Shown here: positions 17,231 to 25,159 of the stretch, piece after piece
Layout of the letters: each line of letters opens with the position of its first letter
Position numbering within the stretch: the stretch's first letter is position 1
Origin: Gillisia mitskevichiae
GTDB lineage: Bacteria > Bacteroidota > Bacteroidia > Flavobacteriales > Flavobacteriaceae
Length of the DNA: 64,000 bases
Reading direction: 5' to 3'
Assembly: GCF_003634585.1 (NCBI RefSeq)
Contig: NZ_RBLG01000002.1
Coordinates: 310,001 to 374,000 of the forward strand
The notes under the pieces: generated by a model
Seen by the model: only the letters and a program-made list of their open reading frames with translations
Told to the model about the DNA's origin: nothing
Databases searched by the model: none
Made by a program: the position numbers and the translations under genes

Positions 17231-17638
17231 ATGAATCATCGAGATACTGAATTGCTTCGTCTAAGACCAGAAATTCCATCGGCAAGAGTTTCAGAAAAAA
17301 TGAGTCGTGATGAACATTTTCAAAACAAAACCCTCCGCCCCGTTATTAAACTTCAAAATGAGCTCTTTGTTGAAGTCTTCAGGAACTACATTAAGAAACA
17401 CAAAAACAGCTTTCATTCTTATTCTGTACAAAAGAAATTGAGCTTTATTGAAAATGCCATTCAACGGGATATTAAATTTAGAAATAGCTTAAAAGGGATC
17501 GTTATGGGCCAATTTACAATAGAAGAATATCTATTATATATAGAAAATTCTTCGGCCCTAAATAAGCGAATGATGAATCTCGTTAAAGAACGAATGTTTA
17601 GCAATATTCAATTACTAGAACAAGAAATGGCTTACTAA
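17231..17638 (+). CDS. Conserved hypothetical protein, 135 aa
   Basis: Not assigned to a domain. The protein is basic, cytosolic, and predicted almost entirely helical. It starts MNHRDTELLRLRPEIP and has a middle segment rich in Lys, Phe and Asn (KKHKNSFHSYSVQKKL), with no signal peptide or membrane helix. I recall similar proteins being widespread in flavobacteria and sometimes labelled glyoxalase, a label nothing in this sequence supports: the metal-binding pattern of that fold is absent. The last 24 bp overlap the convergent DUF3307 gene. The start is well placed after a 161-bp AT-rich gap. Confidence 0.6.
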   Translation: MNHRDTELLRLRPEIPSARVSEKMSRDEHFQNKTLRPVIKLQNELFVEVFRNYIKKHKNSFHSYSVQKKLSFIENAIQRDIKFRNSLKGIVMGQFTIEEYLLYIENSSALNKRMMNLVKERMFSNIQLLEQEMAY

Positions 17639-18334
17639 TAATCCTAGAAGGATTGTTATGGTAAAGCTTATTAGAGTTCCTATAAGCACATATTCTGTTT
17701 GCTTCCTAGCTCCTGTTTCAGATTTATCACTAAATCTTAGAATAGACTTGGCTGCGATTAAAAAACCGATTGCAGAGAAATTACTTGTAAGTATAAATGT
17801 TAGAACAAGGATCCTTTCAAAAATCCCAATATAGCGACCGGCATCATCTAGACTGGTCTTTTTATTGGTCTCTTCAATTTCATTTTGCCATCTTTTGGTG
17901 GCTTTTCCAATTAAAAACCCTGCTGGGAAGATCACAAATAGATAAGATCCTAAGATCGTAAGTATAGTTATAGAATTAAATATTTCTTTTAAAACGGGAA
18001 GGATCCTGGAATATCCATTTATTAAGTATAACCATACTATAACTATTATTAATAAATGAAAGATCTGATCTAGAATAAAATATTTTAAGTTGTCTTTTTT
18101 CTGATTTAGTTTCCACCAATCTATTAAAAAATGTGTGATGCTTATAACTAAACCTATATACCACCACTCTAATTGCTGTAAAAATAGTACCGTTAGCACT
18201 CCTGCGATTATGGCATGAATGATCAAAAAATAAGATCTTACCTTATATTTTCTTTTGTGCTTTATCCAGCTTGTGGGCTGAAGCGCAAAATCGGTTAAGA
18301 GATGTGCTATCAATAATTGTATTAAAATAAGCAT
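17615..18334 (-). CDS. DUF3307 membrane protein, 239 aa
   Basis: Polytopic membrane protein of the DUF3307 family. The diagnostic N-terminus is MLILIQLLIAHLLTDFALQP, and the second hallmark is ITHFLIDWWK near residues 86-95, then DQIFHLLIIV. About seven hydrophobic segments are visible. Its start lies one base after the stop of the SatD-family regulator, so the two are one transcript. This pairing is, as I recall it, common in Bacteroidota, which suggests SatD controls it. The molecular role is unknown. Confidence 0.85.
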   Translation of the reverse strand: MLILIQLLIAHLLTDFALQPTSWIKHKRKYKVRSYFLIIHAIIAGVLTVLFLQQLEWWYIGLVISITHFLIDWWKLNQKKDNLKYFILDQIFHLLIIVIVWLYLINGYSRILPVLKEIFNSITILTILGSYLFVIFPAGFLIGKATKRWQNEIEETNKKTSLDDAGRYIGIFERILVLTFILTSNFSAIGFLIAAKSILRFSDKSETGARKQTEYVLIGTLISFTITILLGLLVSHFLF

Positions 18335-18335
18335 G

Positions 18336-19010
18336 TTATCTTCTGTTTTCTAACTTGTTCGTGATCACTGTTCTATACCTATTTAATAAAACCGAAATAG
18401 CATCCCATCCAGCAGCCTTTTTACGCTGATTTACGGCAGACTGACTAATATTAATAGCTTCTGCCACTTCTCGTTCCTTAAGGTCTTTTAAAAGATAGTA
18501 TACTACTTCTGCAGATGCTGTACTCCATTTATCTGTAATGGTATCTAACAGGAATAGAGAGGTATTAAATTCATCATTTATTTCCTCAGAATTGGTCTTT
18601 AATTTAGTTTTTCTATGTTCGGTTTTCATTTCATCTAAGGTTCGGCCTGAAAACTGAAACGCTGGACCATTAGACTCTGCAATTGATTCTCGTTCTAATT
18701 CTTGCTCTCCAATCCCTATAGCTATCTTAAAATCTGCGATTTTTGAATAGGCTTTATTCTTAACCGTTTCCTTAAAATGAATTCTGTTTATTGCTGTTTT
18801 TATTTGTAATGCGATTTTTAAGGCGTTCTCAGGATTTTTAATTATTCCTTGAAAACTGTCTCCTCTGTAAATTTCAAGACGTATTTCATTCTTGCCATAT
18901 TCCTCTGCGATGTCTTTAAACTCTTGCTTAAGAGTATCTAATACTTCTTGCAGGACATTCTCTTCGTAGAGAGAAGAATCTATTAAGTCTGCTGTTAAAA
19001 CTGCTATCAT
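18336..19010 (-). CDS. SatD-family transcriptional regulator, 224 aa
   Basis: N-terminal domain (1-150) of the SatD type with MIAVLTADLIDSS, YRGDSFQG (48-55) and IAIGIGE (97-102), followed by a C-terminal helix-turn-helix at about 180-205 (EREVAEAINISQSAVNQRKK). I chose ATG 19010 because MIAVLTADLIDS is the natural beginning of the fold; the upstream in-frame start at 19055 would place the -7 box and one operator-like dyad inside the gene. With this start the -7 box TATATTTG lies only 5 nt upstream, implying a leaderless or nearly leaderless mRNA. Three phased dyads upstream suggest autoregulation. DUF3307 partner downstream. Confidence 0.85.
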   Translation of the reverse strand: MIAVLTADLIDSSLYEENVLQEVLDTLKQEFKDIAEEYGKNEIRLEIYRGDSFQGIIKNPENALKIALQIKTAINRIHFKETVKNKAYSKIADFKIAIGIGEQELERESIAESNGPAFQFSGRTLDEMKTEHRKTKLKTNSEEINDEFNTSLFLLDTITDKWSTASAEVVYYLLKDLKEREVAEAINISQSAVNQRKKAAGWDAISVLLNRYRTVITNKLENRR

Positions 19011-19015
19011 AACTT

Positions 19016-19023
19016 CAAATATA
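19016..19023 (-). promoter_or_regulatory. -7 box of the satD promoter
   Basis: The minus strand reads TATATTTG, exact TAnnTTTG, with five bases (AAGTT) before ATG 19010. The first operator-like dyad lies in the -7/-33 spacer. Confidence 0.5.
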
Positions 19024-19031
19024 TAAAATTT

Positions 19032-19107
19032 ATTAGTCTGAAGCCTTATAAACATAAAATATTAGTCTGTAGACTTATAAATAACTAATATAAGCCTATG
19101 GACTTAT
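19032..19107. promoter_or_regulatory. Three phased operator-like dyads upstream of satD
   Basis: Three related dyads with pattern TAAGNCT-NN-AGNCTTA are centred at 19040.5, 19069.5 and 19098.5, exactly 29 bp apart. The middle one has perfect 5-bp arms (AGTCT-GT-AGACT); the outer two are imperfect (AGTCT-GA-AGCCT, AGCCT-AT-GGACT) with flanking TTATA. The array covers the satD promoter, so SatD itself is the likeliest ligand. Confidence 0.6.
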
Positions 19108-19204
19108 ATATAATGGATGAATTGGAAAATTATCAATTATTAAAATTTTGCAAATAATTATATCAGTTAAAAAGTGATACCTACTTTTAATTAAAACTAT
19201 AAAA

Positions 19205-19657
19205 ATGATACCAAATAAAACCCAATTATTCAATAATAGCTTAGATGCTATAAATAAGCAAATACAACGTTACAAGGCAGAAATGGATACTATAAAAGAG
19301 TCTATGGAAGCAAATGATGTACATACAGATTATGATGAAGAAGGAAGTAAGGGAGAATTATTAGGGGATTTCGAAAAATATGCAAAATATCTTGATACTG
19401 CGCAAAATATGAAACTCACGCTTAATAAAGTAGATAGAGAACATTATAGCGAGTCCATAAAATTTGGAAGCATCATTGAAACCGAAAATAATTATTACTT
19501 TATTGCTTGTGCTTTAGGAAAAATTAATATGGACGATGGCAGTAGTGTATATGTGATCTCTACCGAAGCGCCTATTTATGAAAAACTAAAGGGTAAGAAA
19601 GCGGGAGAAACATTTATGTTAAACGAAAAAGAAATAAAAATACTTGAAGTTCGCTAG
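19205..19657 (+). CDS. GreA/GreB-like protein, 150 aa
   Basis: The N-terminal 75 residues form a long charged helical region (LDAINKQIQRYKAEMDTI) as in the Gre coiled coil. The C-terminal part (about 85-150) resembles the GreA/GreB C-terminal domain: VYVISTEAPIYEKLKGKKAGETFML matches the S-P-(I)-x-x-x-L-x-G-K-K-x-G-D pattern that binds RNA polymerase beside the secondary channel. The acidic pair at the coiled-coil tip that stimulates RNA cleavage is not obvious, although DYDEEGSK lies about where the tip should be. It could be a true elongation factor or a Gre-fold relative acting otherwise. Monocistronic; tail-to-tail with the PgpH gene. Confidence 0.6.
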   Translation: MIPNKTQLFNNSLDAINKQIQRYKAEMDTIKESMEANDVHTDYDEEGSKGELLGDFEKYAKYLDTAQNMKLTLNKVDREHYSESIKFGSIIETENNYYFIACALGKINMDDGSSVYVISTEAPIYEKLKGKKAGETFMLNEKEIKILEVR

Positions 19658-19659
19658 CG

Positions 19660-21705
19660 CTATTCTGGATATTCTACTCTTAAATGGAAAATATTTTTCA
19701 GTTTTTGTTTCAATATTTTTTTGATTAGCTGGATCTCTTTAAAAGTGATATTTGCGTTTAAGAACTGAGCTTCATCCATTTGTTTATTAATGATCCTTTC
19801 TACAAAATCGTCGATTTTCGCGGTAGTTGGTTCCTTTAAACTCTTACTGGCAGCTTCTACACTGTCACACATCATTAAAATGGCAGTTTCCTTGCTAAAA
19901 GGAATTGGACCAGGATATCTAAAATCCAAAGTGGAAACTTTATCATTCATTTCCTTTTCTTTCATATAAAAGAAATACACCAAAGATGTACCATGATGAG
20001 TTCTAATAAAATCTATCACCCTATCTGGCAGATTGTTTTTTCTAGCTATTTCTATTCCATGGATCACGTGATTAATAATTACTTCAGCACTTTCTGCCGG
20101 AGATAACTCATCATGAGAATTCACAGAACTTGTTTGATTTTCAGAAAAATAGGTAGAGTTTTCCATTTTACCAATATCATGATATAAGGCTCCTACCCTA
20201 GCCAACATAGCATTTGCCCCAATTTCATTGGCGGCAGCTTCAGCTAAGTTTGCAACATTTAGAGAATGATGGAAAGTACCTGGAGCTTTCTCTGCCAATT
20301 CTTTTAGTAGTTTAGAATTAGTATCAGACAATTCTAATAGGGACATATCTGAAACCAAACCGAAAAGTTTTTCATATATATATATTAGCGGCTGCACGAA
20401 TAAAGTTGCCAATCCACCTAAGATAAACGTAAGAAACATTTCAGAATTAAGATCCTGTATATTTCCTTCTTGAATAATGGTGAAAGCAAAATAAACTAGA
20501 ATATAAATAAAGGTTATTTGTCCTACTGAAATAAATAAATTAGCTCTCTTATACAATTCTGAAACTGTAAGAATAGTAACGATCCCAGCGATGATTTGAA
20601 GGAACATATACTCGTAACTATTAGGAACTACAAAACCCAAAATAAGCACGGTGATCACATGAGCGAACAGTCCCAATCTGGAATCAAAAAAAGCCTTTAA
20701 GGTTAAGGGTAGTATACAAAGCGGAACGATATATAGATATTTTGCCTCGAATTTTACAACTAATGTGGTTAAAAAAACCATCAATAAAATATTAAAGAAA
20801 ATAAAAGAAACCTTCACATTATTATCGAAAATATCTCTTCTATTTCTTCTAATAAATAAAAGCAACATCAACAAGGCAAGACAAACTAGTATACTGTAAC
20901 CAAATAAGATCCAATTGTAACTAGAATCACTCCATACTTGAGATTCATATTCAGATTTAAGTGAGGTTAAAATATCTAAAGTTTCCCCTTCTACTATTTC
21001 CCCTTTAGAAATTATTATAGTTCCACGTTCTATACTTCCTCGAGTGTAAGAAATAGAACTTAATTTACTATCCAATTCCTTTTGAGTAAACCCAGAATCG
21101 TAGGTAACATTAGGCTTAATTATATTATAAAAGAACTCTAATAACTCGGGCTTTAGTGAAGAGAGATTACTTTTGTCTATTTGAACATTTAAATAGGGGC
21201 GAATTTCATCTTGAAGTAATAATTTGTCATAATTAACTTCAAACGCCTCGTTTCCTCTTTTTAAATAAACCAGTTTATTTGCGTCGGCAGGTTTTCCTTC
21301 AAGTAAAACTCCATATTCATAGATGTTATCTAGGGTCTTATCTATAAAACCAGATAACTGCCCTCTTTTCCTTTTTAAAATACTATCGGTGAAGGTTTTC
21401 CCTAATTGTTCAGGAACTTTAGACCTTACCAGTTCTACCATATTCTTATTAACCGTGTAATAAGGAATATGGTTGGTATTTATCTGAAGCTTTTCTTTAA
21501 CTATTTCAGCATCACTTTTTAAGATCGCAAAATCAAATGGCGCATATAGATTTTCATATTGCCAAGGCTTGCCTTTAGTGATCTCATATTTAAATTTACC
21601 TCCTTTTGGAAGAAGATAAACTATTAAAACCGTCGTGACTATAAACAGAAAAATCTTGTAGAATAATGCTTGATTTTTGTAAAAGTTGTTTACGAAATTC
21701 TTCAT
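19660..21705 (-). CDS. PgpH-type 7TM-HD phosphodiesterase, 681 aa
   Basis: One N-terminal helix (15-32), an extracytoplasmic 7TMR-HDED domain (about 35-260), seven hydrophobic helices (265-450) and a cytosolic HD domain (475-650). The metal ligands appear as HHSLN (479-483), HDIG (509-512), further His residues in VIINHVIHG, and IRTHHG. This is the architecture of PgpH, which degrades cyclic di-AMP and links it to potassium and osmotic balance. Neighbouring channels fit an osmotic role, but activity on c-di-AMP is inferred from the family. It is transcribed divergently from the thiolase. Confidence 0.88.
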   Translation of the reverse strand: MKNFVNNFYKNQALFYKIFLFIVTTVLIVYLLPKGGKFKYEITKGKPWQYENLYAPFDFAILKSDAEIVKEKLQINTNHIPYYTVNKNMVELVRSKVPEQLGKTFTDSILKRKRGQLSGFIDKTLDNIYEYGVLLEGKPADANKLVYLKRGNEAFEVNYDKLLLQDEIRPYLNVQIDKSNLSSLKPELLEFFYNIIKPNVTYDSGFTQKELDSKLSSISYTRGSIERGTIIISKGEIVEGETLDILTSLKSEYESQVWSDSSYNWILFGYSILVCLALLMLLLFIRRNRRDIFDNNVKVSFIFFNILLMVFLTTLVVKFEAKYLYIVPLCILPLTLKAFFDSRLGLFAHVITVLILGFVVPNSYEYMFLQIIAGIVTILTVSELYKRANLFISVGQITFIYILVYFAFTIIQEGNIQDLNSEMFLTFILGGLATLFVQPLIYIYEKLFGLVSDMSLLELSDTNSKLLKELAEKAPGTFHHSLNVANLAEAAANEIGANAMLARVGALYHDIGKMENSTYFSENQTSSVNSHDELSPAESAEVIINHVIHGIEIARKNNLPDRVIDFIRTHHGTSLVYFFYMKEKEMNDKVSTLDFRYPGPIPFSKETAILMMCDSVEAASKSLKEPTTAKIDDFVERIINKQMDEAQFLNANITFKEIQLIKKILKQKLKNIFHLRVEYPE

Positions 21706-21769
21706 GTATTTTAATACTATTTTTCAAATGTAGTAAAAAAACACGGTGCACCTAGAAGCCTTGGTTTGT

Positions 21770-21800
21770 TCTTGATAAAATCACTAAATTCGCATCAAGA
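21770..21800. promoter_or_regulatory. Dyad around the probable thiolase promoter
   Basis: The arms TCTTGAT (21770-21776) and ATCAAGA (21794-21800) are perfect 7-bp inverted repeats with a 17-bp spacer. The spacer holds TAAATTCG (21785-21792), a one-mismatch -7 box for the thiolase gene. The placement suits a repressor or fatty-acid-responsive regulator. Confidence 0.4.
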
Positions 21801-21820
21801 GAAAATTAAAATTTTAAGTT

Positions 21821-22999
21821 ATGAATAAGGAAGTAGTAATTGTAAGTGCTGCAAGAACACCAATAGGAAGTTTTCTAGGTGGATTATCTACAGTACCAGC
21901 AACAAAATTAGGTTCTATCGCAATTCAAGGAGCTTTAAATAAAATAGGATTAAAACCAGAAATGGTAGATGAAGTATTAATGGGTAACGTAGTACAAGCC
22001 GGTGTTGGACAAGCGCCAGCTAGGCAAGCTGCATTAGGTGCCGGAATCCCGGATACTGTACCCTGTACTACAATAAATAAAGTATGTGCCAGTGGAATGA
22101 AAGCTGTAATGCAAGGTGCACAAGCTATCATGCTTGGTGATGCCAACATTGTTGTTGCCGGAGGAATGGAAAACATGAGTTTGATCCCACACTATATGCA
22201 TTTAAGATCTGGTCAAAAATTTGGTCCAGCTACCATGATCGATGGAATGCAAAAAGATGGACTAGTAGATGCGTACGATCATAATGCAATGGGAACCTGT
22301 GCAGATCTATGTGCTACAGAACATAATTTTAGTAGAGAAGATCAAGATGCTTTTGCGGTTCAATCTTATGAGCGTTCTGCTAAAGCATGGAAAGATGGAA
22401 AATTTGATAATGAAGTTGTTCCTGTAGAAGTTCCTCAAAGAAAAGGAGACCCTATTGTAATTAAAGAAGATGAAGAATTCAAGAATGTAAGAATGGATAA
22501 AATCTCTTCTTTACGTCCTGCATTTTCTAAAGATGGTACTGTTACTGCAGCAAATGCTTCAACAATTAATGATGGAGCTGGTGCAGTGATCTTAATGAGT
22601 CGTGAAAAAGCAGATGAATTAGGATTGAAAGTATTAGCGAGTATAAAAAGTTTCGCAGATGCTGCACAAGAACCAAAATGGTTTACCACTGCACCGTCTA
22701 AGGCCCTTCCAAAAGCATTAGCTAAAGCAGGCATGAATAAGGATGACATAGACTTTTTCGAATTTAACGAGGCTTTTGCCGTTGTTGGATTGGCTAATAT
22801 GAAGATCTTAGGTCTTACAGATAAAAATACCAACGTAAATGGTGGAGCGGTTTCTTTAGGTCATCCTCTAGGATGTTCTGGTGTTAGAATTATTATTACT
22901 CTAATGAATGTTTTAGAGCAAAATAATGCAAAAACCGGAGCTGCTGCAATTTGCAATGGAGGTGGTGGAGCATCTGCAATTGTAATTCAGAGAGACTAA
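21821..22999 (+). CDS. Acetyl-CoA C-acyltransferase (thiolase), 392 aa
   Basis: Thiolase that condenses two acetyl-CoA to acetoacetyl-CoA or cleaves 3-ketoacyl-CoA. The nucleophile Cys89 is in NKVCASGMK, with NEAFA, then His348 in GHPLGCSG and Cys378 in CNGGGGAS: the complete triad at the canonical spacing of biosynthetic and degradative thiolases. Residue length matches. It most resembles AtoB/PhaA-type acetyl-CoA acetyltransferases, though with no companion beta-oxidation genes nearby the direction cannot be settled. The next gene follows after 23 nt. Confidence 0.92.
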   Translation: MNKEVVIVSAARTPIGSFLGGLSTVPATKLGSIAIQGALNKIGLKPEMVDEVLMGNVVQAGVGQAPARQAALGAGIPDTVPCTTINKVCASGMKAVMQGAQAIMLGDANIVVAGGMENMSLIPHYMHLRSGQKFGPATMIDGMQKDGLVDAYDHNAMGTCADLCATEHNFSREDQDAFAVQSYERSAKAWKDGKFDNEVVPVEVPQRKGDPIVIKEDEEFKNVRMDKISSLRPAFSKDGTVTAANASTINDGAGAVILMSREKADELGLKVLASIKSFADAAQEPKWFTTAPSKALPKALAKAGMNKDDIDFFEFNEAFAVVGLANMKILGLTDKNTNVNGGAVSLGHPLGCSGVRIIITLMNVLEQNNAKTGAAAICNGGGGASAIVIQRD

Positions 23000-23022
23000 G
23001 TTAAATTAGCAAGCTTTAATTA

Positions 23023-23772
23023 ATGCAATACGGAATATGCAACTTAAGTATTGTGCCGGTTAGAATTCAGCCGGCCGATACTTCCGAAATGGTTACCCAG
23101 CTCTTGTATGGGGAATATTTTAAAGTTCTTGAGGAACGTGGTAAATGGAGCCGAATTCGTATTGCATTCGATTCTTACGAAGGTTGGATAGATAATCGAC
23201 AATATGTTAAGGTTGAAGAATCAGTTTATTTTGATCTTTCTTCTGAAGAAAGAAGATATTCTGCAGACCTCATCGAATTCATAACAGATGAGCTGGAGGG
23301 TTTAACCACTATTTCTTTGGGTTCTGTCCTTAATAGTAATACACCCCTAAAAAACAGTTTTGACGGAAGTAGTATTTCTGGTGTAAAGGATAAAACTAAT
23401 TTGGTGAAAATTGCACTTTTATACCTTAACGCACCTTACATGTGGGGTGGAAAAACTCCCTTTGGAATAGATTGCAGTGGGTTTACTCAAATGGTATACA
23501 TGCTAAATGGTTATTCTTTGTTAAGAGACGCCTCACAGCAAGCTACACAAGGAGAAGCTCTAAGTTTTATAGAAGAAAGTGAACCAGGAGATCTCGCTTT
23601 TTTTGATAATTCTGAAGGAAAGATCACGCATGTTGGAATTATTATGCATGATAATTATATTATTCATGTTAATGGAAAAGTGAGAATAGATAGAATAGAT
23701 CATTCTGGTATTTTTAATGCAGATCTTAAAAGACATACTCACCAACTAAGAGTGATTAAAAAAATCATTTAA
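23023..23772 (+). CDS. NlpC/P60-family peptidase with SH3-like N-terminus, 249 aa
   Basis: C40-family cysteine peptidase. An SH3-like region (about 8-62, with GEYFKVLEERGKWSRIRI and GWI) precedes a linker and the NlpC/P60 domain with Cys151 in GIDCSGF, His203 in THVGIIM and His215 in YIIHVNG as the third polar residue. The family cleaves gamma-D-glutamyl to diaminopimelate bonds in murein peptides, usually for recycling. No signal peptide is visible, so it may act on imported peptides in the cytosol. The 23-nt gap to thiolase suggests a shared transcript without an evident pathway link. Confidence 0.87.
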   Translation: MQYGICNLSIVPVRIQPADTSEMVTQLLYGEYFKVLEERGKWSRIRIAFDSYEGWIDNRQYVKVEESVYFDLSSEERRYSADLIEFITDELEGLTTISLGSVLNSNTPLKNSFDGSSISGVKDKTNLVKIALLYLNAPYMWGGKTPFGIDCSGFTQMVYMLNGYSLLRDASQQATQGEALSFIEESEPGDLAFFDNSEGKITHVGIIMHDNYIIHVNGKVRIDRIDHSGIFNADLKRHTHQLRVIKKII

Positions 23773-23830
23773 AGGGTAAAGCTTTCACGATTAGTCTATA
23801 AAATAGATATTTTTTAGAATAATATGAAAC

Positions 23831-23864
23831 AAAAAAAGGCTGTCATTAATGACAGCCTTTTTTT
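23831..23864. terminator. Bidirectional terminator
   Basis: Perfect hairpin AAAAAAAGGCTGTCAT / ATGACAGCCTTTTTTT with T runs on both strands, serving the NlpC gene and the convergent TPR gene. Confidence 0.9.
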
Positions 23865-23884
23865 GTAATAAAAATTTACAATTC

Positions 23885-25138
23885 TTATTTGTTTTCCTTA
23901 GCAGTTAATTTTGCTTGTAATGCATCTGCTTTTTCATTATCTCCTAATTGGTAATAGATATTCATAGCAGTTCTAATAGCCTCTAGATTATCAGCATCAT
24001 TTTGCATAACTGTTTCTAAATATGGAAGCGCTTTTCTATAAACGTCTTTACGCTTTCCAGCAAGTTCATCATACTTCTTAGTATCTGCTTTGCTCATTCC
24101 TAAAGTATTCATTTCTTCAACAATCTTAGCTTCGTTAGCTAATATTGCAGCAGCGATATTTAAACGAGCTTCAGTCATTTCTGGCTTATGCTCCAAAGCT
24201 TTTTCGTAATAAGAAATCGCTCCATCATTATCACCCATTTCAAAAGCGGTAACTCCTAAGTTATAGTATAAAGTCCCATTTGTTGGATCTTGAGCTACAA
24301 TCTGCTCCATAATTTCTTTATACTTATCTTTTTTACCCATTTTGTAATACATATCTGCTTCGGTTTGCATTAAGGAAGCGTCATCTGGATTAGCAGCTTT
24401 TGCCGCTTCTAAAGCCTTCACAGCTTCTTCTTCTTTACCTTGCTCAATATATATTAAGGCGATGTTTTTAGTGATCTCTCCCGCTTTAGAAGGAATTACT
24501 CTATCCTCTGGCTGAATATATTCACCAGCTTTAACCATTAAATCACGTTGGGATTTGGACATAGTCTCTTCCTCGCCAGTAGCTTTATTTATTGCTATAT
24601 ACTGAGTTTCAATTCCAGTATAACCAAGCTCCTTAAGATTCTCGTAGTACGTAAGCGCAGTCTCGTAATCTTTCGCAGTTACTGCATTAGAGGCTGCAAA
24701 ATATAGATACAAAGTATCCTTAGGATTCAATTGATATCCTGCATACAATTTTTCAGCAGCTAAATCATATTTCTCAGCATTCTGATCGTTTATTGCACTT
24801 TGGATCAAACTATTTGTAACACCAGATAAACCTTGAGCGGCTGCCTCTGCATTACCTAATTCTTCAGCTTTTTTAAATGCCTCTGAAGCTGTCATTAGGT
24901 CTTTTATAGAAACACCTTCTCCAGTACCTAGATATGCTTGTCCTTTAAAAACGTAAAAGTCTTCTTTAAGATTATCATTAGCATCACCCAACATAGATTC
25001 TGCTTGGGTTAATAAAGTCTTTGCTTCTGCATAACTTCCTTTATCGATTGCTTTACCAGCATCGCGAACTTCTTTTTTCTGGGCAATTGCAACTATGGAA
25101 ATTAGAGACAAGCCTATGGATAAAATATTCTTTTTCAT
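23885..25138 (-). CDS. Exported tetratricopeptide-repeat protein, 417 aa
   Basis: A signal peptide (MKKNILSIGLSLISIVAIAQ, cleavage after residue 19 or 20) is followed by TPR-type helical hairpins. Clear units include AYLGTGEG near 75, NIALIYIEQGKEEEAVKALEAAKAANPDD near 225-255, TLYYNLGVTAFEMGDNDGAISYYEKALEHKP near 285-315, and a last one ending QLGDNEKADAL. These scaffold protein-protein contacts in the periplasm or at the outer membrane. It lies 21 nt downstream of gyrA on the same strand, so it is probably co-transcribed with it. The partner is unknown. Confidence 0.85.
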   Translation of the reverse strand: MKKNILSIGLSLISIVAIAQKKEVRDAGKAIDKGSYAEAKTLLTQAESMLGDANDNLKEDFYVFKGQAYLGTGEGVSIKDLMTASEAFKKAEELGNAEAAAQGLSGVTNSLIQSAINDQNAEKYDLAAEKLYAGYQLNPKDTLYLYFAASNAVTAKDYETALTYYENLKELGYTGIETQYIAINKATGEEETMSKSQRDLMVKAGEYIQPEDRVIPSKAGEITKNIALIYIEQGKEEEAVKALEAAKAANPDDASLMQTEADMYYKMGKKDKYKEIMEQIVAQDPTNGTLYYNLGVTAFEMGDNDGAISYYEKALEHKPEMTEARLNIAAAILANEAKIVEEMNTLGMSKADTKKYDELAGKRKDVYRKALPYLETVMQNDADNLEAIRTAMNIYYQLGDNEKADALQAKLTAKENK

Positions 25139-25159
25139 TCTAATATTGATTTTTGTTAG

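Noticed and set aside
22435-22833. 132-codon frame antisense to thiolase
   Set aside because: Shadow of the thiolase reading frame.
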